Positions 24,798 to 35,249 of a DNA stretch of 64,000 bases are shown piece by piece; the stretch's first letter is position 1; each line of letters starts with the position of its first letter. This DNA is from RGIG3102 sp045633415 (GTDB lineage Bacteria; Bacillota; Clostridia; Oscillospirales; Ruminococcaceae): NCBI GenBank assembly GCA_045633415.1, contig JAZQYH010000067.1, forward strand, positions 37,441 to 101,440, given 5' to 3'. Under the pieces are notes generated by a model. It saw only the letters and a program-made list of their open reading frames with translations, did no database searches and was not told the DNA's origin. Made by a program: the position numbers and the translations under genes.

Positions 24798-27700
24798 ATG
24801 AATAAAGATTTTGTGCATCTTCATTTGCACACCGAGTATAGTCTGCTGGATGGCGCTTGCCGTATAGACAGACTTATGAAACATTTAAAAGAAATCGGAC
24901 AAAGCGCTGTGGCCATTACAGACCACGGCGTTATGTATGGTTGTGTAGATTTCTATAAAAAAGCTAAAAAAGAAGGAATAAAGCCAATTATTGGTTGTGA
25001 AGTTTATGTTTCCAGCCGAGGCAGAAAAGACAAAGTGCATAAGCTTGATACTTATTATCATCTTGTTCTGCTGGTAAAAAATGAGATTGGCTATCAGAAC
25101 CTGACAAAACTTGTTACTAAGGGTTCTTCTGAAGGCTTTTATAATAAACCACGTGTAGATCGTGAATTGCTCAGCCAATATCACGAAGGTTTAGTGTGCC
25201 TTTCTGCTTGTCTTGCTGGCGAAATTCCTCGCGCTCTGCTTGCAGGCGATATGGACAGAGCGGAAGAAACTGCCAGATTTTATAAAGACATTTTTGGTGA
25301 TGATTTCTATATTGAAATTCAGGACCATGGTATAGAAGACCAGGCAACTGTTCTTCCTATGCTTTTACAGCTTGCCAAAAAGCTGGATATCCAGCTGGTA
25401 GCAACAAACGACTGCCACTATATCAGCAAAGAAGACTCTAAAATGCAGTATGCACTTATCTGTGTACAGACAAACAAACGCTTGTCCGACCCAGACACTT
25501 TAGAGTTTGAAACTGATGAGTTTTATGTAAAAAGTGCTGATGAAATGTATGAACTGTTTTCATACATTCCACAGGCTTGTGAAAATACAGTAAAAATTGC
25601 TGAAAAATGTAATTTTGACTATGAGTTTGGCAAAACCAAACTTCCAATATTTACTTCTCCGGACGGTAGTCCTAATCAGGTTTTCTTTGAAAAATTGTGC
25701 AGGGAAGGCCTTGCAAAAAGATACCCTTTGATTACAGAAGAAATGATAGAACGTCTTGATTATGAAATTGGCATAATCAGCCGAATGGGCTTTGTAGACT
25801 ATTACCTTATTGTTTATGATTTCATTAACTATGCTCGTAGTCATGATATCCCTGTAGGCCCTGGCCGAGGCAGTGGTGCTGCCAGCCTTTGTGCATATTG
25901 TATGGGTATTACAAACATTGACCCACTTAAGTATAATCTGATTTTTGAACGTTTTCTTAACCCAGAACGTATATCAATGCCTGACTTTGATATTGACTTT
26001 TGCTATGAAAAAAGACAGCTTGTTATAGATTATGTAACAGAAAAATATGGTTCTGACCATGTTTGTCAGATTATTACCTTTGGTACTCTTGCAGCCCGTG
26101 GTGCAGTGCGAGATATCGGACGTGTTCTTGATATGCCTTATAGTGTTGTGGATAAAATCGCAAAACTGATTCCTAACAACCCAGCGGCACATATTAGCAT
26201 AGAAAAAGCGCTGAAAATGTCACCAGAGCTGAAAGCTCTTTATGACGCTGAAGAGCAGACAAGAGAACTCCTTGACCTTGCTATGAAGGTTGAAGGTATG
26301 CCGCGTAATGCTTCGACACATGCCGCAGGGGTTGTAATTACTGATAAACCTGTGGTAGAATATATTCCTTTGCAAAGCAATGATGGACAGATGGTAACAC
26401 AGTTTCCAATGACAACCATTGAAGAACTGGGCTTGCTTAAAATGGACTTTCTTGGTCTGCGTACGCTTACTGTAATTGATCAGTGCGAGAAAATGATACA
26501 GAAAATCAATCCTGATTTCCGTGCAGACAATATTCCGCTGAATGATGAAAAGACATTCAAACTTTTGGAAGAAGGGGATACGGTAGGTGTATTTCAGTTT
26601 GAAAGTGGCGGTATGAAAAGTGTTCTTACAGGTCTTAAACCTGTGGATATAGAAGATTTGATTGCTGTTATCTCTCTTTATCGTCCTGGTCCAATGGACT
26701 CTATTCCTACATTTATTCAGAACAGACATCACCCAGAGCTGATTAAATACAAACATCCGTTACTGGAAAATATTCTTAAAGTTACAAATGGTTGTATTGT
26801 TTATCAGGAACAGGTAATGCAGATTTGCCGTACTCTCGCTGGTTACAGCTATGGTCAGGCAGACCTTGTTCGTCGTGCTATGGGTAAGAAAAAAGCAGAT
26901 GTTATGGCGGCTGAACGCTCACACTTTATAACAGGTTGTGCTGAAAATGGTGTAAGTGAAGAAATTGCCACAGAAATATTTGATGAAATGTCCAGCTTTG
27001 CGTCATATGCTTTCAACAAGCCACATGCGGCTGCTTATGCATATGTAGCTTACCAGACAGCCTATCTGAAGGCTCATTACCCTAAAGAATTCTGGGCGGC
27101 AATGCTTACAAGTATATTTGAAAATACTGCTAAAATCCTTGAATATACACAGGAATGTAAACAGCGCAATATCAGAATTCTGCCACCGAATATAAACAAA
27201 GGGTATTCAGGTTTTGTGGTAGAAGGGGATAATCTCCGCTATGGTATGGCGGCCATTAAAAATGTGGGCAAAACATTTGTTGATGCCATGACAGCTGAAA
27301 GACAGCTTAAGGGCGAGTTCCATAGTGTTTTTGATTTCTGCAGAAGAATGATGGACAAAGGCTTTAACCGCCGTGCACTTGAAAGTCTTATAAAAGTAGG
27401 TGCATTTGACCAGTTTGGTATAAACAGAAGAAGACTGTTTGTAAACATTGATTATATTTTGAATAGTATAAACAATGAAAATAAAAATACAATCAAAGGT
27501 CAGCTGGATTTATTCAGTGTTCCGGGTTTTGTTGAAGACACAGCCCAGACTTTCAATGATGACCAGCATATTCCAATTGAAGCAGATTATAACGATACTG
27601 AAAAACTTAATTATGAAAAACAGCTTGCTGGTATTTATCTTTCAGGACATCCTCTCGAAAAGAATATTGAATATGTGAAAAATATATCAACCTGCAACAT

Positions 27701-28250
27701 TTCTCAATTGACTAATGAGGGTAATGAAGTATACGATAATACAAAGCAAACAGTTGTGGCTATTGTTTCAAAATATAAAACCTATACTACTAAAAAAAAT
27801 GAAGTTATGGGTTTTGTAACTATCGAAGACTTGTCTGGTTCGATGGATATGATTGTTTTTCCTAATATATTCAAGGAAATTCAGGAAATAATAAGTGAAA
27901 ACACTGTTCTTATAGTAAATGGTACAGTATCATTGAAAGATGAAGAAGCTACATTGATTGCTGATTCTGTCTATAAAATTGATTCTGAAGAAGCAGGTCA
28001 TATCCTTAATGCTAAAAAGGATTCAAAATATGGTCTGTATATTAAAGTTGACGGACAGAACACACCACAGTTCAGACAGGCATGTGGCGTGCTGGCAAAA
28101 TACAATGGTATGTTACCTGTATATTTTTATGTACAGGATAAAAAACAATATATAAAAGCTCCACAGAGACTGTGGATGAGGGAAAGTATAAACGCTCTTG
28201 ATGAGCTGAAGTACGTTGTTGGGGAAAGTAACGTTGTTTTAAGAAAATAA
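24798..28250 (+). CDS. dnaE: DNA polymerase III alpha subunit, DnaE-type
   Basis: Second replicative polymerase, thought to extend RNA primers for PolC in Firmicutes, 1150 residues. The PHP domain starts the protein (FVHLHLHTEYSLLDGACRI). The catalytic palm has PDFDIDFCYEKRQ near residue 394 and KMDFLGLRTL near 548. GRGSGAASLCAYCMGIT is the nucleotide-binding region, and RNASTHAAGVVI is conserved. A tandem helix-hairpin-helix and an OB-fold (VVAIVSKYKTYTTKKNEVMG near 986) form the C-terminal part. No exonuclease insert is present, distinguishing it from PolC. Confidence 0.98.
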   Translation: MNKDFVHLHLHTEYSLLDGACRIDRLMKHLKEIGQSAVAITDHGVMYGCVDFYKKAKKEGIKPIIGCEVYVSSRGRKDKVHKLDTYYHLVLLVKNEIGYQNLTKLVTKGSSEGFYNKPRVDRELLSQYHEGLVCLSACLAGEIPRALLAGDMDRAEETARFYKDIFGDDFYIEIQDHGIEDQATVLPMLLQLAKKLDIQLVATNDCHYISKEDSKMQYALICVQTNKRLSDPDTLEFETDEFYVKSADEMYELFSYIPQACENTVKIAEKCNFDYEFGKTKLPIFTSPDGSPNQVFFEKLCREGLAKRYPLITEEMIERLDYEIGIISRMGFVDYYLIVYDFINYARSHDIPVGPGRGSGAASLCAYCMGITNIDPLKYNLIFERFLNPERISMPDFDIDFCYEKRQLVIDYVTEKYGSDHVCQIITFGTLAARGAVRDIGRVLDMPYSVVDKIAKLIPNNPAAHISIEKALKMSPELKALYDAEEQTRELLDLAMKVEGMPRNASTHAAGVVITDKPVVEYIPLQSNDGQMVTQFPMTTIEELGLLKMDFLGLRTLTVIDQCEKMIQKINPDFRADNIPLNDEKTFKLLEEGDTVGVFQFESGGMKSVLTGLKPVDIEDLIAVISLYRPGPMDSIPTFIQNRHHPELIKYKHPLLENILKVTNGCIVYQEQVMQICRTLAGYSYGQADLVRRAMGKKKADVMAAERSHFITGCAENGVSEEIATEIFDEMSSFASYAFNKPHAAAYAYVAYQTAYLKAHYPKEFWAAMLTSIFENTAKILEYTQECKQRNIRILPPNINKGYSGFVVEGDNLRYGMAAIKNVGKTFVDAMTAERQLKGEFHSVFDFCRRMMDKGFNRRALESLIKVGAFDQFGINRRRLFVNIDYILNSINNENKNTIKGQLDLFSVPGFVEDTAQTFNDDQHIPIEADYNDTEKLNYEKQLAGIYLSGHPLEKNIEYVKNISTCNISQLTNEGNEVYDNTKQTVVAIVSKYKTYTTKKNEVMGFVTIEDLSGSMDMIVFPNIFKEIQEIISENTVLIVNGTVSLKDEEATLIADSVYKIDSEEAGHILNAKKDSKYGLYIKVDGQNTPQFRQACGVLAKYNGMLPVYFYVQDKKQYIKAPQRLWMRESINALDELKYVVGESNVVLRK

Positions 28251-28262
28251 GAGGTGATATAT

Positions 28263-29234
28263 ATGGCAAATATTAAGACTATTGGTGTTCTTACCAGTGG
28301 TGGTGACGCACCGGGTATGAACCCAGCAATCCGTGCTGTTGTTCGTGCGGCAATTTTTAATGGTTTCAATGTGAAAGGTATAAGACATGGCTACAATGGT
28401 CTTATCAATGATGATATTTTTGATATGAACCTGCGTAGTGTTTCTGAAATTATCCATCGTGGCGGTACAATGCTGTACACAGCTCGTTCAGATGAATTTA
28501 CTACACTTGAAGGTCAGCTGAAAGCTGTAGAAACATGTAAAAAACATGGCATCGATGCGCTGGTTGTAATCGGTGGTGACGGCTCTTTCCGTGGTTGTCA
28601 GGCTATTACCAAACACGGTATCAAAACTATCGGTATTCCTGGTACTATCGATAACGATATTGCATGCAGTGAATACACAATCGGCTTTGACACTGCGTTG
28701 AACACAGCAATGGATATGATTGACAAACTCCGTGATACAACACAGAGCCACGAAAGATGTTCAGTTGTTGAAGTTATGGGCAGACATGCAGGTTATATTG
28801 CTGTTAACACAGGTATTGCAACAGGCGCACTGTGTGTTCTTGTTCCAGAACAGCCATGGGACATCGACAAGGATGTTATAGCAAGAATCAAAGAAACACA
28901 GGCAGAAGGCAAGAAAAACTTCCTTATCATTGTTGCAGAAGGTGCTGGTAAAGCGCTGAAAATTGCAGAAGAAATTCAAAAGAAAACAGGCCTTGATACA
29001 AGAGGTACTGTTCTTGGTCATGTACAGCGTGGTGGTTCACCAAGCATGCGTGACAGAGTTGTTGCGGCACAGATGGGCGTACACGCAATCGAACTGCTTC
29101 AGGCTGGTGTTTACAACCGTGTGGTAGCACTTAAAAGCGACTCTATAGTAGACTACGATATCGAAGAAGCACTCAGCATGAAAAAACAGCTGGACCCACT
29201 TATGATAGGTGTTGCAAAAGTTATTTCTATTTAA
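28263..29234 (+). CDS. pfkA: ATP-dependent 6-phosphofructokinase
   Basis: Glycolytic PFK, 323 residues. ATP site GVLTSGGDAPGMNPAIRAVVR is given in part here; GGDGSFRG has glycine after GGD, and PGTIDNDI lacks the lysine of PPi-dependent enzymes, so ATP is the phosphoryl donor. EVMGRHAGYIA is the fructose 6-phosphate region. A GTG at 28254 lies inside the ribosome-binding site GAGGTGATAT, so the ATG at 28263 is chosen. It ends the hprK operon, with a strong terminator behind it. Confidence 0.97.
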   Translation: MANIKTIGVLTSGGDAPGMNPAIRAVVRAAIFNGFNVKGIRHGYNGLINDDIFDMNLRSVSEIIHRGGTMLYTARSDEFTTLEGQLKAVETCKKHGIDALVVIGGDGSFRGCQAITKHGIKTIGIPGTIDNDIACSEYTIGFDTALNTAMDMIDKLRDTTQSHERCSVVEVMGRHAGYIAVNTGIATGALCVLVPEQPWDIDKDVIARIKETQAEGKKNFLIIVAEGAGKALKIAEEIQKKTGLDTRGTVLGHVQRGGSPSMRDRVVAAQMGVHAIELLQAGVYNRVVALKSDSIVDYDIEEALSMKKQLDPLMIGVAKVISI

Positions 29235-29243
29235 TTTTATTTT

Positions 29244-29273
29244 ACAACCGGCTTTATGCCGGTTGTTTTTTTT
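29244..29273 (+). terminator. Intrinsic terminator after pfkA
   Basis: ACAACCGGC (29244-29252) pairs with 29258-29266 over 9 bp with loop TTTAT, followed by seven further T residues. Confidence 0.95.
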
Positions 29274-29321
29274 ATTCAACAAAATTATCCTGCCAGAATA
29301 TAATGTGTAGCAGGTGATAAT

Positions 29322-29966
29322 ATGCAAAAAAGAAATAGTTTTAATTTTAGTTTTTACAAAAATAGATTGTTTTATCTGTTATTGATATTTACGGCTCTGT
29401 TTATTTTTATGGATAGCCGAATAAGACCGCAGGTGGTGACTCTAGCTAAATACAAAGTGCAAAGTCTTGTGACACAGGCGGCAAATCAAGCAATAGTTGA
29501 GCAGATGGAGCAGTCTCCACTGTCTTATGGTGATTTGATAACAATACAACGTAATGAAAACGGAGAAATTAGCTTGTTGGCATATAATGTTTTGGAGGTC
29601 AACAGGCTTAAATCACAGATAACTTCAACAGTTATCAGCAAAGTGGAGATGATGGACCAGACTGATATTTATATTCCTATAGGCAGTTTTACAAATCTTG
29701 ATATACTCAATAACAAAGGACCAAGACTACATTTTGTTGTAACACCTGCGGCATATGTGGAAACTGATATAGAAAGTGAGTTTGAAACCACTGGAATAAA
29801 TCAGGTATGCCACCGAATTTATATAGTTTTAAAAATGTCTGCATCAGCACTTATTCCAAATTATTCCATAGATGTAAATTTTACAACAAGAGTGTGTGTG
29901 GCACAGACAATAATTGTTGGTAAAGTTCCTGAAAATATTTCTGATAATCTCCATTATTTAGGCTAA
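29322..29966 (+). CDS. yunB: Sporulation protein YunB
   Basis: A 214-residue sporulation protein of the YunB family, under mother-cell control in Bacillus, with unknown molecular role. One N-terminal membrane segment (about residues 18-30, LFYLLLIFTALFIFMD) is followed by a conserved region with SLVTQAANQAIVEQM, ILNNKGPRLHFVVTP and the C-terminal YSIDVNFTTRVCVAQTIIVG. The ribosome-binding site AGCAGGTG precedes the ATG. It stands alone between the pfkA terminator and the ligA promoter. Confidence 0.88.
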   Translation: MQKRNSFNFSFYKNRLFYLLLIFTALFIFMDSRIRPQVVTLAKYKVQSLVTQAANQAIVEQMEQSPLSYGDLITIQRNENGEISLLAYNVLEVNRLKSQITSTVISKVEMMDQTDIYIPIGSFTNLDILNNKGPRLHFVVTPAAYVETDIESEFETTGINQVCHRIYIVLKMSASALIPNYSIDVNFTTRVCVAQTIIVGKVPENISDNLHYLG

Positions 29967-29971
29967 TAATA

Positions 29972-30000
29972 TTGTAAAATCTATGTGTTTTTGCTATAAT
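29972..30000 (+). promoter_or_regulatory. SigA-type promoter for ligA-gatCAB
   Basis: TTGTAA (29972-29977), 17 bases, TATAAT (29995-30000) with an extended TGC directly before the -10. Confidence 0.8.
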
Positions 30001-30029
30001 AAATTGTTGAAATTATAGAGGTAAGTTAA

Positions 30030-32009
30030 ATGGATATTAATATAATCAGACAAGAACTTGATAACCTTAAAAGTCAGGTGACATATCACTCAAATCTCTA
30101 TTACAATGAGAACAGAACTGAAATCAGTGACTATGAATATGATATGCTGATGAACAGAATTAAAGAGATTGAAAGTAAGTACCCACAGCTTGTTACAGAG
30201 GATTCTCCTACACAGCAGGTGCAAGGTTTTGCTTCATCCACTTTTGAAAAAGTTACTCATGCAGTAAAGATGGAAAGTCTGCTGGATGCATTCTCTTATG
30301 ATGAACTTTACGATTTTGACCGTAGGGTAAGGGAAGCAGTGGACAATCCACAGTATGTTGTTGAAACCAAAATCGATGGACTTTCCATGAGCCTTGAATA
30401 TGTAAATGGTGTGTTTACACGTGGTTCAACCCGAGGGGATGGTATTGTTGGGGAAGATGTTACTGCAAACCTTGCAACAATTAAATCAATACCAAAGACT
30501 ATCAAAAATGCCCCTGCATTTCTCGAAGTCCGTGGTGAAGTATATATGCCAAAAGAAGTGTTCTTTGAACTTGTGGCAAAACAGGAAAATGAGGGGAAAA
30601 CACCTTTTAAAAACCCACGAAATGCTGCTTCAGGCTCTGTGAGACAGAAAGACAGTAAAATCACAAAAGAAAGAAAACTGGATATTTTTATATTCAACAT
30701 TCAGCAGATCAGTGATGAAATTGTAATTGAGAGTCATAAAGAGTCACTCGATTTACTTAAAAAATACGGATTTAAAGTTTCACCTAGATATACTCGTTTT
30801 GATAATATTGAAGATGTTATCAGAGAAGTTGAAACAATTGGTGAAATGCGTGGACAGTTTGCATTTGATATTGACGGTGCTGTTATTAAGGTGGACAACA
30901 TCAGCCAGCGCAATGTGATGGGCAGTACAAACAAATATCCACGTTGGGCTGTGGCATACAAATATCCACCTGAAGAAAAAGAAACTATACTTAAAGATAT
31001 CGAAATATCAGTAGGCAGAACAGGTGTACTTACTCCAACCGCTGTTTTTGATACAGTACAGCTTGCTGGTACAAGTGTTTCACGTGCTGTTTTACACAAT
31101 CAGGACTTTATCAATGAAAAACAGATTAATATCGGCGACACAATAGTTGTTCGTAAAGCTGGTGATATTATTCCGGAAGTTGTCCGTCTGGCAAAGAAAA
31201 ATACTGATGGTATTTTTGCTATACCACTGATATGTCCGTCATGTGGCTGTGCGGTAGAAAAGACAGATGAGTCTGCACTCAGATGTAACAACCCTGATTG
31301 CCCAGAGCAGCTCGTAAGGAATCTGATTCATTTTGCATCCAGAAATGCAATGAATATAGAAGGCTTGGGTCAGGCTGTTGTAATGCAGCTTGCTGAAAAA
31401 GAGCTTATAAAAGATATTGCAGATATATATTATCTTACAAAAGAAGATGCATTATTGCTTGATGGTTTTAAAGAAAAATCTGCCAACAATCTTATAAATG
31501 CCATCGAAAACAGTAAGTCCAATAATATGGACAAACTTGTATTTGCTTTCGGTATCAGAAATATCGGTGAAAAAGCGGCAAGATTACTGTGCGAAGAGTT
31601 TAAAACCATGGAAAACTTGATTAATGCTTCTGTTGAGGATATAATAAAGATTGATGGTTTTGGTGAAATTGGTGCACAGAGTGTTGTGAACTATTTTGCT
31701 AACAAAAATGTTCATGAAATAATCAGACGTCTTGAAGAAAAAGGGGTAAATACAAAGTTTATCTCTACAGTGGAAAGTGATGTATTGAAAGGTAAAACAA
31801 TAGTAGTTACCGGTACATTGCCTACACTTTCCAGAGATGGCGCTGAAAAATTAATCACTGATAATGGTGGTAAAGCTGCATCATCAGTGTCTAAAAAAAC
31901 AAGCTATGTCTTGGCCGGTGAAAAGGCAGGCAGCAAGCTGGATAAAGCAAACCAGCTGGGTATTCCTGTTATCACCGAAGAAGAATTTTTAAATATGATT
32001 AAAAGATAG
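30030..32009 (+). CDS. ligA: NAD-dependent DNA ligase
   Basis: Replicative and repair DNA ligase, 659 residues. Domain Ia (YYNENRTEISDYEYD) binds NAD; the adenylation motif ETKIDGLSMSL places the nucleophile at Lys114. An OB-fold (NIGDTIVVRKAGDIIPEVV) and a four-cysteine zinc finger (CPSCG and CNNPDCPEQ) follow. Helix-hairpin-helix repeats come next, and a C-terminal BRCT domain (LKGKTIVVTGTLPTLSRDG) ends the protein. All domains are present. It heads an operon with gatCAB. Confidence 0.98.
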   Translation: MDINIIRQELDNLKSQVTYHSNLYYNENRTEISDYEYDMLMNRIKEIESKYPQLVTEDSPTQQVQGFASSTFEKVTHAVKMESLLDAFSYDELYDFDRRVREAVDNPQYVVETKIDGLSMSLEYVNGVFTRGSTRGDGIVGEDVTANLATIKSIPKTIKNAPAFLEVRGEVYMPKEVFFELVAKQENEGKTPFKNPRNAASGSVRQKDSKITKERKLDIFIFNIQQISDEIVIESHKESLDLLKKYGFKVSPRYTRFDNIEDVIREVETIGEMRGQFAFDIDGAVIKVDNISQRNVMGSTNKYPRWAVAYKYPPEEKETILKDIEISVGRTGVLTPTAVFDTVQLAGTSVSRAVLHNQDFINEKQINIGDTIVVRKAGDIIPEVVRLAKKNTDGIFAIPLICPSCGCAVEKTDESALRCNNPDCPEQLVRNLIHFASRNAMNIEGLGQAVVMQLAEKELIKDIADIYYLTKEDALLLDGFKEKSANNLINAIENSKSNNMDKLVFAFGIRNIGEKAARLLCEEFKTMENLINASVEDIIKIDGFGEIGAQSVVNYFANKNVHEIIRRLEEKGVNTKFISTVESDVLKGKTIVVTGTLPTLSRDGAEKLITDNGGKAASSVSKKTSYVLAGEKAGSKLDKANQLGIPVITEEEFLNMIKR

Positions 32010-32020
32010 GGGAGACTAAA

Positions 32021-32290
32021 ATGGAAATTGATATCCTGCGTCTTGCAAAACTTGCAAAACTTTCCATTCCGGAAGATAAAATTGAAGAATTCGGTAAAAA
32101 AATGGAAGATATTATTCACATGGTTGAAAATCTGCCAGAACTGGACACAGACGGTGCACTGGTTGACCCAACCGATACAATGGAACTGAGAAAAGACGAA
32201 GTTCAGCCATCATTCCCACGTGATGAAATGCTTCGGAATGCACCATATACAGCTGCTGGCTGTATCCTCATTCCAAAAGTTGTTGACTAA
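32021..32290 (+). CDS. gatC: Asp-tRNA(Asn)/Glu-tRNA(Gln) amidotransferase subunit C
   Basis: Small scaffold subunit of the GatCAB amidotransferase, 89 residues. It shows LRLAKLAKLSIPEDKIEEF and the C-terminal LRKDEVQPSFPRDEML that wraps GatA. The complex converts misacylated Glu-tRNA(Gln) and sometimes Asp-tRNA(Asn). It begins 11 bases after ligA and is followed directly by gatA. Confidence 0.96.
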   Translation: MEIDILRLAKLAKLSIPEDKIEEFGKKMEDIIHMVENLPELDTDGALVDPTDTMELRKDEVQPSFPRDEMLRNAPYTAAGCILIPKVVD

Positions 32291-32308
32291 TTGAGAAGGA
32301 GAATTAAA

Positions 32309-33757
32309 ATGGATAAATTATATAGCTTAACAGCTACCCAGATGAAAGACCTTCTTGATAAAAAAGAAGTAACATCTGTTGAAATCACAAAATCTGTAAT
32401 TGACAGAATTGAAAAAACAGATAAAGATATTCAGGCTTTTACTACTTATAACTTTGAACAGGCTCTGAAACAGGCTCAGGAAGCGGATGATAAAAGAGCT
32501 AAAGGCGAAGCAGTTGCAGAACTTGCTGGTATTCCAGTTGCAGTAAAAGACAATATGTGTACAAAAGGTCTGCGTACAACAGCAGGCTCAAAAATGCTGG
32601 GCAACTTTGTGCCACCATACAATGCAACAGTTGTGGACAAACTTATTGCTGATGGAGCAGTTATCATTGGTAAAACAACAATGGACGAATTTGCTATGGG
32701 TTCTTCTGGTGAAAACTCTGCATTTCAGGTAGCAAGAAACCCTTGGGATATTACAAGAGTACCAGGTGGTTCTTCATCTGGTTCTGCTGCTACAGTTGCC
32801 GCAAGCCAGGTACCACTTGCTCTGGGTTCTGACACAGGTGGTTCTATCCGTCAGCCAGCTTGCCTTACAGGTATTGTTGGTATGAAACCAACATATGGTG
32901 CAGTTTCCCGTTATGGTCTTATCGCTTATGGTTCTTCCCTTGACCAGATTGGTCCTATGGCAAGAACTGTAGATGACACAGCTATGCTGTTTAAAGCTAT
33001 CTGTGGCAGAGACAAAATGGATGCTACAAGCAAAGACTACACATACACATCATATGGTGACAGCGTAAAAGGCATGAAACTTGGTCTGCCAAAAGAATAT
33101 TTTGGTGAAGGTATCTCTGCAGAAGTTAAAGAAAAAATCTATGCTGCAGTAGAAACACTGAAAGCACAGGGTGCTGAAATTGTTGATGTATCCCTGCCAT
33201 CTACAGACTACGCTCTGTCTGCTTACTACATCATTGCTTGTGCAGAAGCATCTTCTAACCTCGGCCGCTTTGACGGTGTAAAATATGGTTTCACAGGCTC
33301 TGACAGAAGCAGCCTTGAAAATCTGTATGTTTCTTCCAGAAGTGAAGGTTTCGGTGAAGAAGTTCAGAGAAGAATCCTTCTTGGTGCATATGTATTGTCC
33401 AGCGGTTTCTATGATGCATATTACAAAAAAGCTAAAATGCTTCAGAAAGTAATCAAAAAAGAATTTGATGATGCTCTGAAACTTTGTGATGCAATCATCA
33501 CACCACTCAGCCCAACAACAGCATTCAAAATCGGCGAAAAGAGCGATGACCCTGTTGCAATGTGGGCAGGTGACATCTGTACAGTTACACTGAATATCGC
33601 TGGTCTGCCAGGTATCAACGTTCCATGTGGCTTTGACAATAACAACATGCCTATCGGTTTCCAGATTCTTGGTCCTAAATTCAGCGAATCTACATTATTG
33701 ACAATCGCAAAATGCTACGAAAATACAGTTGGCGGCTTTGCAGTAAAGGAGTTTTAA
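32309..33757 (+). CDS. gatA: Glutamyl-tRNA(Gln) amidotransferase subunit A
   Basis: Amidase-signature glutaminase subunit, 482 residues. The catalytic triad is Lys80 (VAVKDN), Ser155 (PGGSSSGSAA) and Ser179 (GSDTGGSIRQPA), with the numbering close to characterised GatA enzymes. The ammonia is passed to GatB through a tunnel. The frame extends upstream to a TTG at 32291, but AAGGAG just before the ATG at 32309 decides the start. Confidence 0.98.
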   Translation: MDKLYSLTATQMKDLLDKKEVTSVEITKSVIDRIEKTDKDIQAFTTYNFEQALKQAQEADDKRAKGEAVAELAGIPVAVKDNMCTKGLRTTAGSKMLGNFVPPYNATVVDKLIADGAVIIGKTTMDEFAMGSSGENSAFQVARNPWDITRVPGGSSSGSAATVAASQVPLALGSDTGGSIRQPACLTGIVGMKPTYGAVSRYGLIAYGSSLDQIGPMARTVDDTAMLFKAICGRDKMDATSKDYTYTSYGDSVKGMKLGLPKEYFGEGISAEVKEKIYAAVETLKAQGAEIVDVSLPSTDYALSAYYIIACAEASSNLGRFDGVKYGFTGSDRSSLENLYVSSRSEGFGEEVQRRILLGAYVLSSGFYDAYYKKAKMLQKVIKKEFDDALKLCDAIITPLSPTTAFKIGEKSDDPVAMWAGDICTVTLNIAGLPGINVPCGFDNNNMPIGFQILGPKFSESTLLTIAKCYENTVGGFAVKEF

Positions 33758-33760
33758 GTT

Positions 33761-35203
33761 ATGAATAGCAATTATGAAATTGTTGTGGGTCTTGAAGTTC
33801 ATGCAGAGCTTTCCACTGAAACAAAAATCTTCTGTGGCTGTAAAAATGAATTCGGTGCAGAAGTAAATACAAACGTATGTCCTGTTTGTATGGGCCTGCC
33901 AGGCACACTGCCTGTTTTGAACGAACAGGTTGTTGAATATGCAATCAAAATGGGTCATGCTATGAACTGTACTATCAATGGTACAACAAAACAGGACAGA
34001 AAAAACTATTTCTATCCTGACCTTCCAAAATCTTACCAGATTTCACAGTTTGATATTCCACTGTGTGAAAATGGGTACCTTGATGTTCTTGTAGGCGACA
34101 AAGTAAAAAGAATAGGCGTTACAAGAATTCATATCGAAGAAGATGCCGGTAAACTGATTCATGATGATTCTCTGGGCGGCTCTCTGGCAGACTACAATCG
34201 TTGTGGTGTTCCACTTATCGAAATCGTATCCGAACCAGACATCCGTTCTGCTGATGAAGCAAAAGCATACCTTGATACAATTCACACAACTCTTCTGTAC
34301 CTTGGCATCTCTGATGCTAAAATGCAGGAAGGTTCAGTTCGTTGTGACGTAAACGTTTCTGTAAGACCTGCTGGCTCTACAGAATTTGGCACACGTGTTG
34401 AAATGAAAAATGTAAACAGCTTCTCCGCTGCACACCGTGCAATTAACTACGAAGCTGAAAGACAAATTAAAATTCTTGAAGAAGGCGGCGAAATTCTGCA
34501 GGAAACAAGAAGATGGGACGATGTTAAAGGTGTAAACGTACTGCTGCGTTCAAAAGAAGATGCACAGGATTACCGTTACTTCCCAGACCCAGACCTGCTT
34601 ACTTTTGTTGTGTCTGATGAAAAAATTGCTGAAATCAAAGCATCTATTCCAGAGCTTCCAGTAGCTAAAACAATGAGATATATGGAAGAATTCAAACTGT
34701 CCCGAGCAGACAGTGAACTTCTTGCTATCAATAAAAACACAGCTGCATTCTTTGATGCAACTGTTGCTACAGGCAAATGTGAAGCAAAATCTGTTTCCAA
34801 CTGGATTCTAGGTGATATTTACAAAGTTCTCAACGAAAGAAAATGTGAAATTACTGATCTGGCTCTCACACCTGCAAACCTTGCAGAAATGATTAGTCTT
34901 ATTGAAAAGAAAACTATTTCCAATGCTGCAGGTAAAACAGTTCTGGAAGTTATTCTTGATGCAGACAAAGACCCTAACGAAATCGTTAAGGAAAAAGGTC
35001 TTGCACAGGTTTCTGATACAGGTGCTCTCAACGCCATCGTTGAAAAAGTTCTTGCAAACAATGAAAAAGCTGTTGTTGACTTTAAAAATGGTAAAACAAA
35101 CGTTGTTGGTTTCCTTGTTGGTCAGTGCATGAAAGAAAGTAAAGGTAAAGGCAACCCAGCTATGCTGAAAGATATGGTTGTTGCTGCAATCGAAAAAATG
35201 TAA
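33761..35203 (+). CDS. gatB: Asp/Glu-tRNA amidotransferase subunit B
   Basis: Kinase-amidotransferase subunit that activates and amidates the misacylated tRNA, 480 residues. Family landmarks are IVVGLEVHAELSTETKIFC, the CPVCMGLPGTLPVLN zinc region, KQDRKNYFYPDLPKSYQISQ and MQEGSVRCDVNVSVR. A YqeY-like tail domain ends it (KGKGNPAMLKDMVVAAIEKM). It follows gatA by three bases. Confidence 0.98.
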   Translation: MNSNYEIVVGLEVHAELSTETKIFCGCKNEFGAEVNTNVCPVCMGLPGTLPVLNEQVVEYAIKMGHAMNCTINGTTKQDRKNYFYPDLPKSYQISQFDIPLCENGYLDVLVGDKVKRIGVTRIHIEEDAGKLIHDDSLGGSLADYNRCGVPLIEIVSEPDIRSADEAKAYLDTIHTTLLYLGISDAKMQEGSVRCDVNVSVRPAGSTEFGTRVEMKNVNSFSAAHRAINYEAERQIKILEEGGEILQETRRWDDVKGVNVLLRSKEDAQDYRYFPDPDLLTFVVSDEKIAEIKASIPELPVAKTMRYMEEFKLSRADSELLAINKNTAAFFDATVATGKCEAKSVSNWILGDIYKVLNERKCEITDLALTPANLAEMISLIEKKTISNAAGKTVLEVILDADKDPNEIVKEKGLAQVSDTGALNAIVEKVLANNEKAVVDFKNGKTNVVGFLVGQCMKESKGKGNPAMLKDMVVAAIEKM

Positions 35204-35212
35204 ATTTATAGT

Positions 35213-35249
35213 CTTAAAATCATAGGGATTTTTTCTCTATGATTTTAAG
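35213..35249 (+). terminator. Stem-loop between gatB and adenine deaminase
   Basis: A 13-bp perfect stem (35213-35225 with 35237-35249) with an 11-base T-rich loop. No T-run follows on either strand, so it is at best a weak terminator. I see no convincing promoter between it and the next gene. Confidence 0.45.
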